A DNA stretch of 6,424 nt from NCBI GenBank assembly GCA_042095835.1, contig JBELML010000207.1:1-6424 (forward strand), given 5' to 3'. Source of the DNA: DATFKA01 sp042095835. GTDB lineage: Bacteria; Bacteroidota; Bacteroidia; Chitinophagales; Saprospiraceae. Shown here one piece after another: positions 6,367-6,424 of the stretch. The notes under the pieces were generated by a model that saw nothing but the letters and a program-made list of their open reading frames with translations, had not been told where the DNA came from and did not search any database. The position numbers were made by a program, and so were the translations under genes. Every line of letters begins with the position of its first letter. Position 1 is the first letter of the stretch.

Positions 6367-6424
6367 GAATTAGGGCAAACGCATTAAAATAAAAACTGAA
6401 AAAGAAATGCTAATTACTCAAGAT

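Noticed and set aside
6407..6424. ATG followed by five open codons (MLITQD) running off the right edge, plus strand
   Set aside because: Six codons are too few to support a gene; only an A-rich leader precedes it. It could be the start of a real gene outside the window.

Overview
The window looks like a chromosomal piece of a Bacteroidota genome, most likely Saprospiria (Saprospiraceae or Lewinella-like). Three things suggest this: the D-Ala-D-Ala ligase-like N-terminus (IGIFFGGPSRER), the link between a Ddl-like protein and PASTA domains, and a -7 element of the Bacteroidota type (TAnnTTTG). Shine-Dalgarno sequences are mostly absent, as is common in that phylum. The taxon is inferred from protein style; no search was run. 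A run of exactly 100 Ns (3322-3421) shows this is a draft scaffold with a gap of unknown true size.

Layout. Three genes lie on the minus strand in the left third. The first is a partial YqiJ/DUF1449-like membrane protein (1-294, cut by the window edge) with a perfect 14-fold Asp-x repeat. Next is a 79-residue two-helix protein of the PLDc_N family (412-651). Third is a complete 12-helix MATE exporter of the DinF type, which starts with TTG (820-2112). A 91-bp divergent intergenic region with a perfect 8+8 bp inverted repeat separates MATE from a large plus-strand gene that the gap interrupts (2204-5574). A convergent HAD-family phosphatase gene (5631-6263, minus) follows, then about 160 bp of upstream sequence. 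No rRNA, tRNA, CRISPR array or insertion sequence was seen, and no stretch over 300 bp lacks a gene.

The most interesting object is the 2204-5574 locus. Read across the gap it appears to encode one very large protein: Ddl-like module 1, Ddl-like module 2, an acidic disordered linker, one transmembrane helix, and three PASTA domains outside the inner membrane. Both ligase modules keep parts of the fold but have lost most residues needed for ATP and D-alanine handling. This suggests a pseudoenzyme. Its layout (cytoplasmic catalytic-type module, one helix, outer PASTA repeats) parallels the PASTA Ser/Thr kinases of Gram-positive bacteria. I infer a cell-wall sensing or scaffolding role, not D-Ala-D-Ala synthesis. 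The main caution is that the gap could hide a gene boundary between the two modules.

The other genes look like ordinary housekeeping or accessory functions: membrane-associated small proteins, a drug or metabolite exporter, and a small-molecule phosphatase. Nothing ties them to the large gene apart from proximity.
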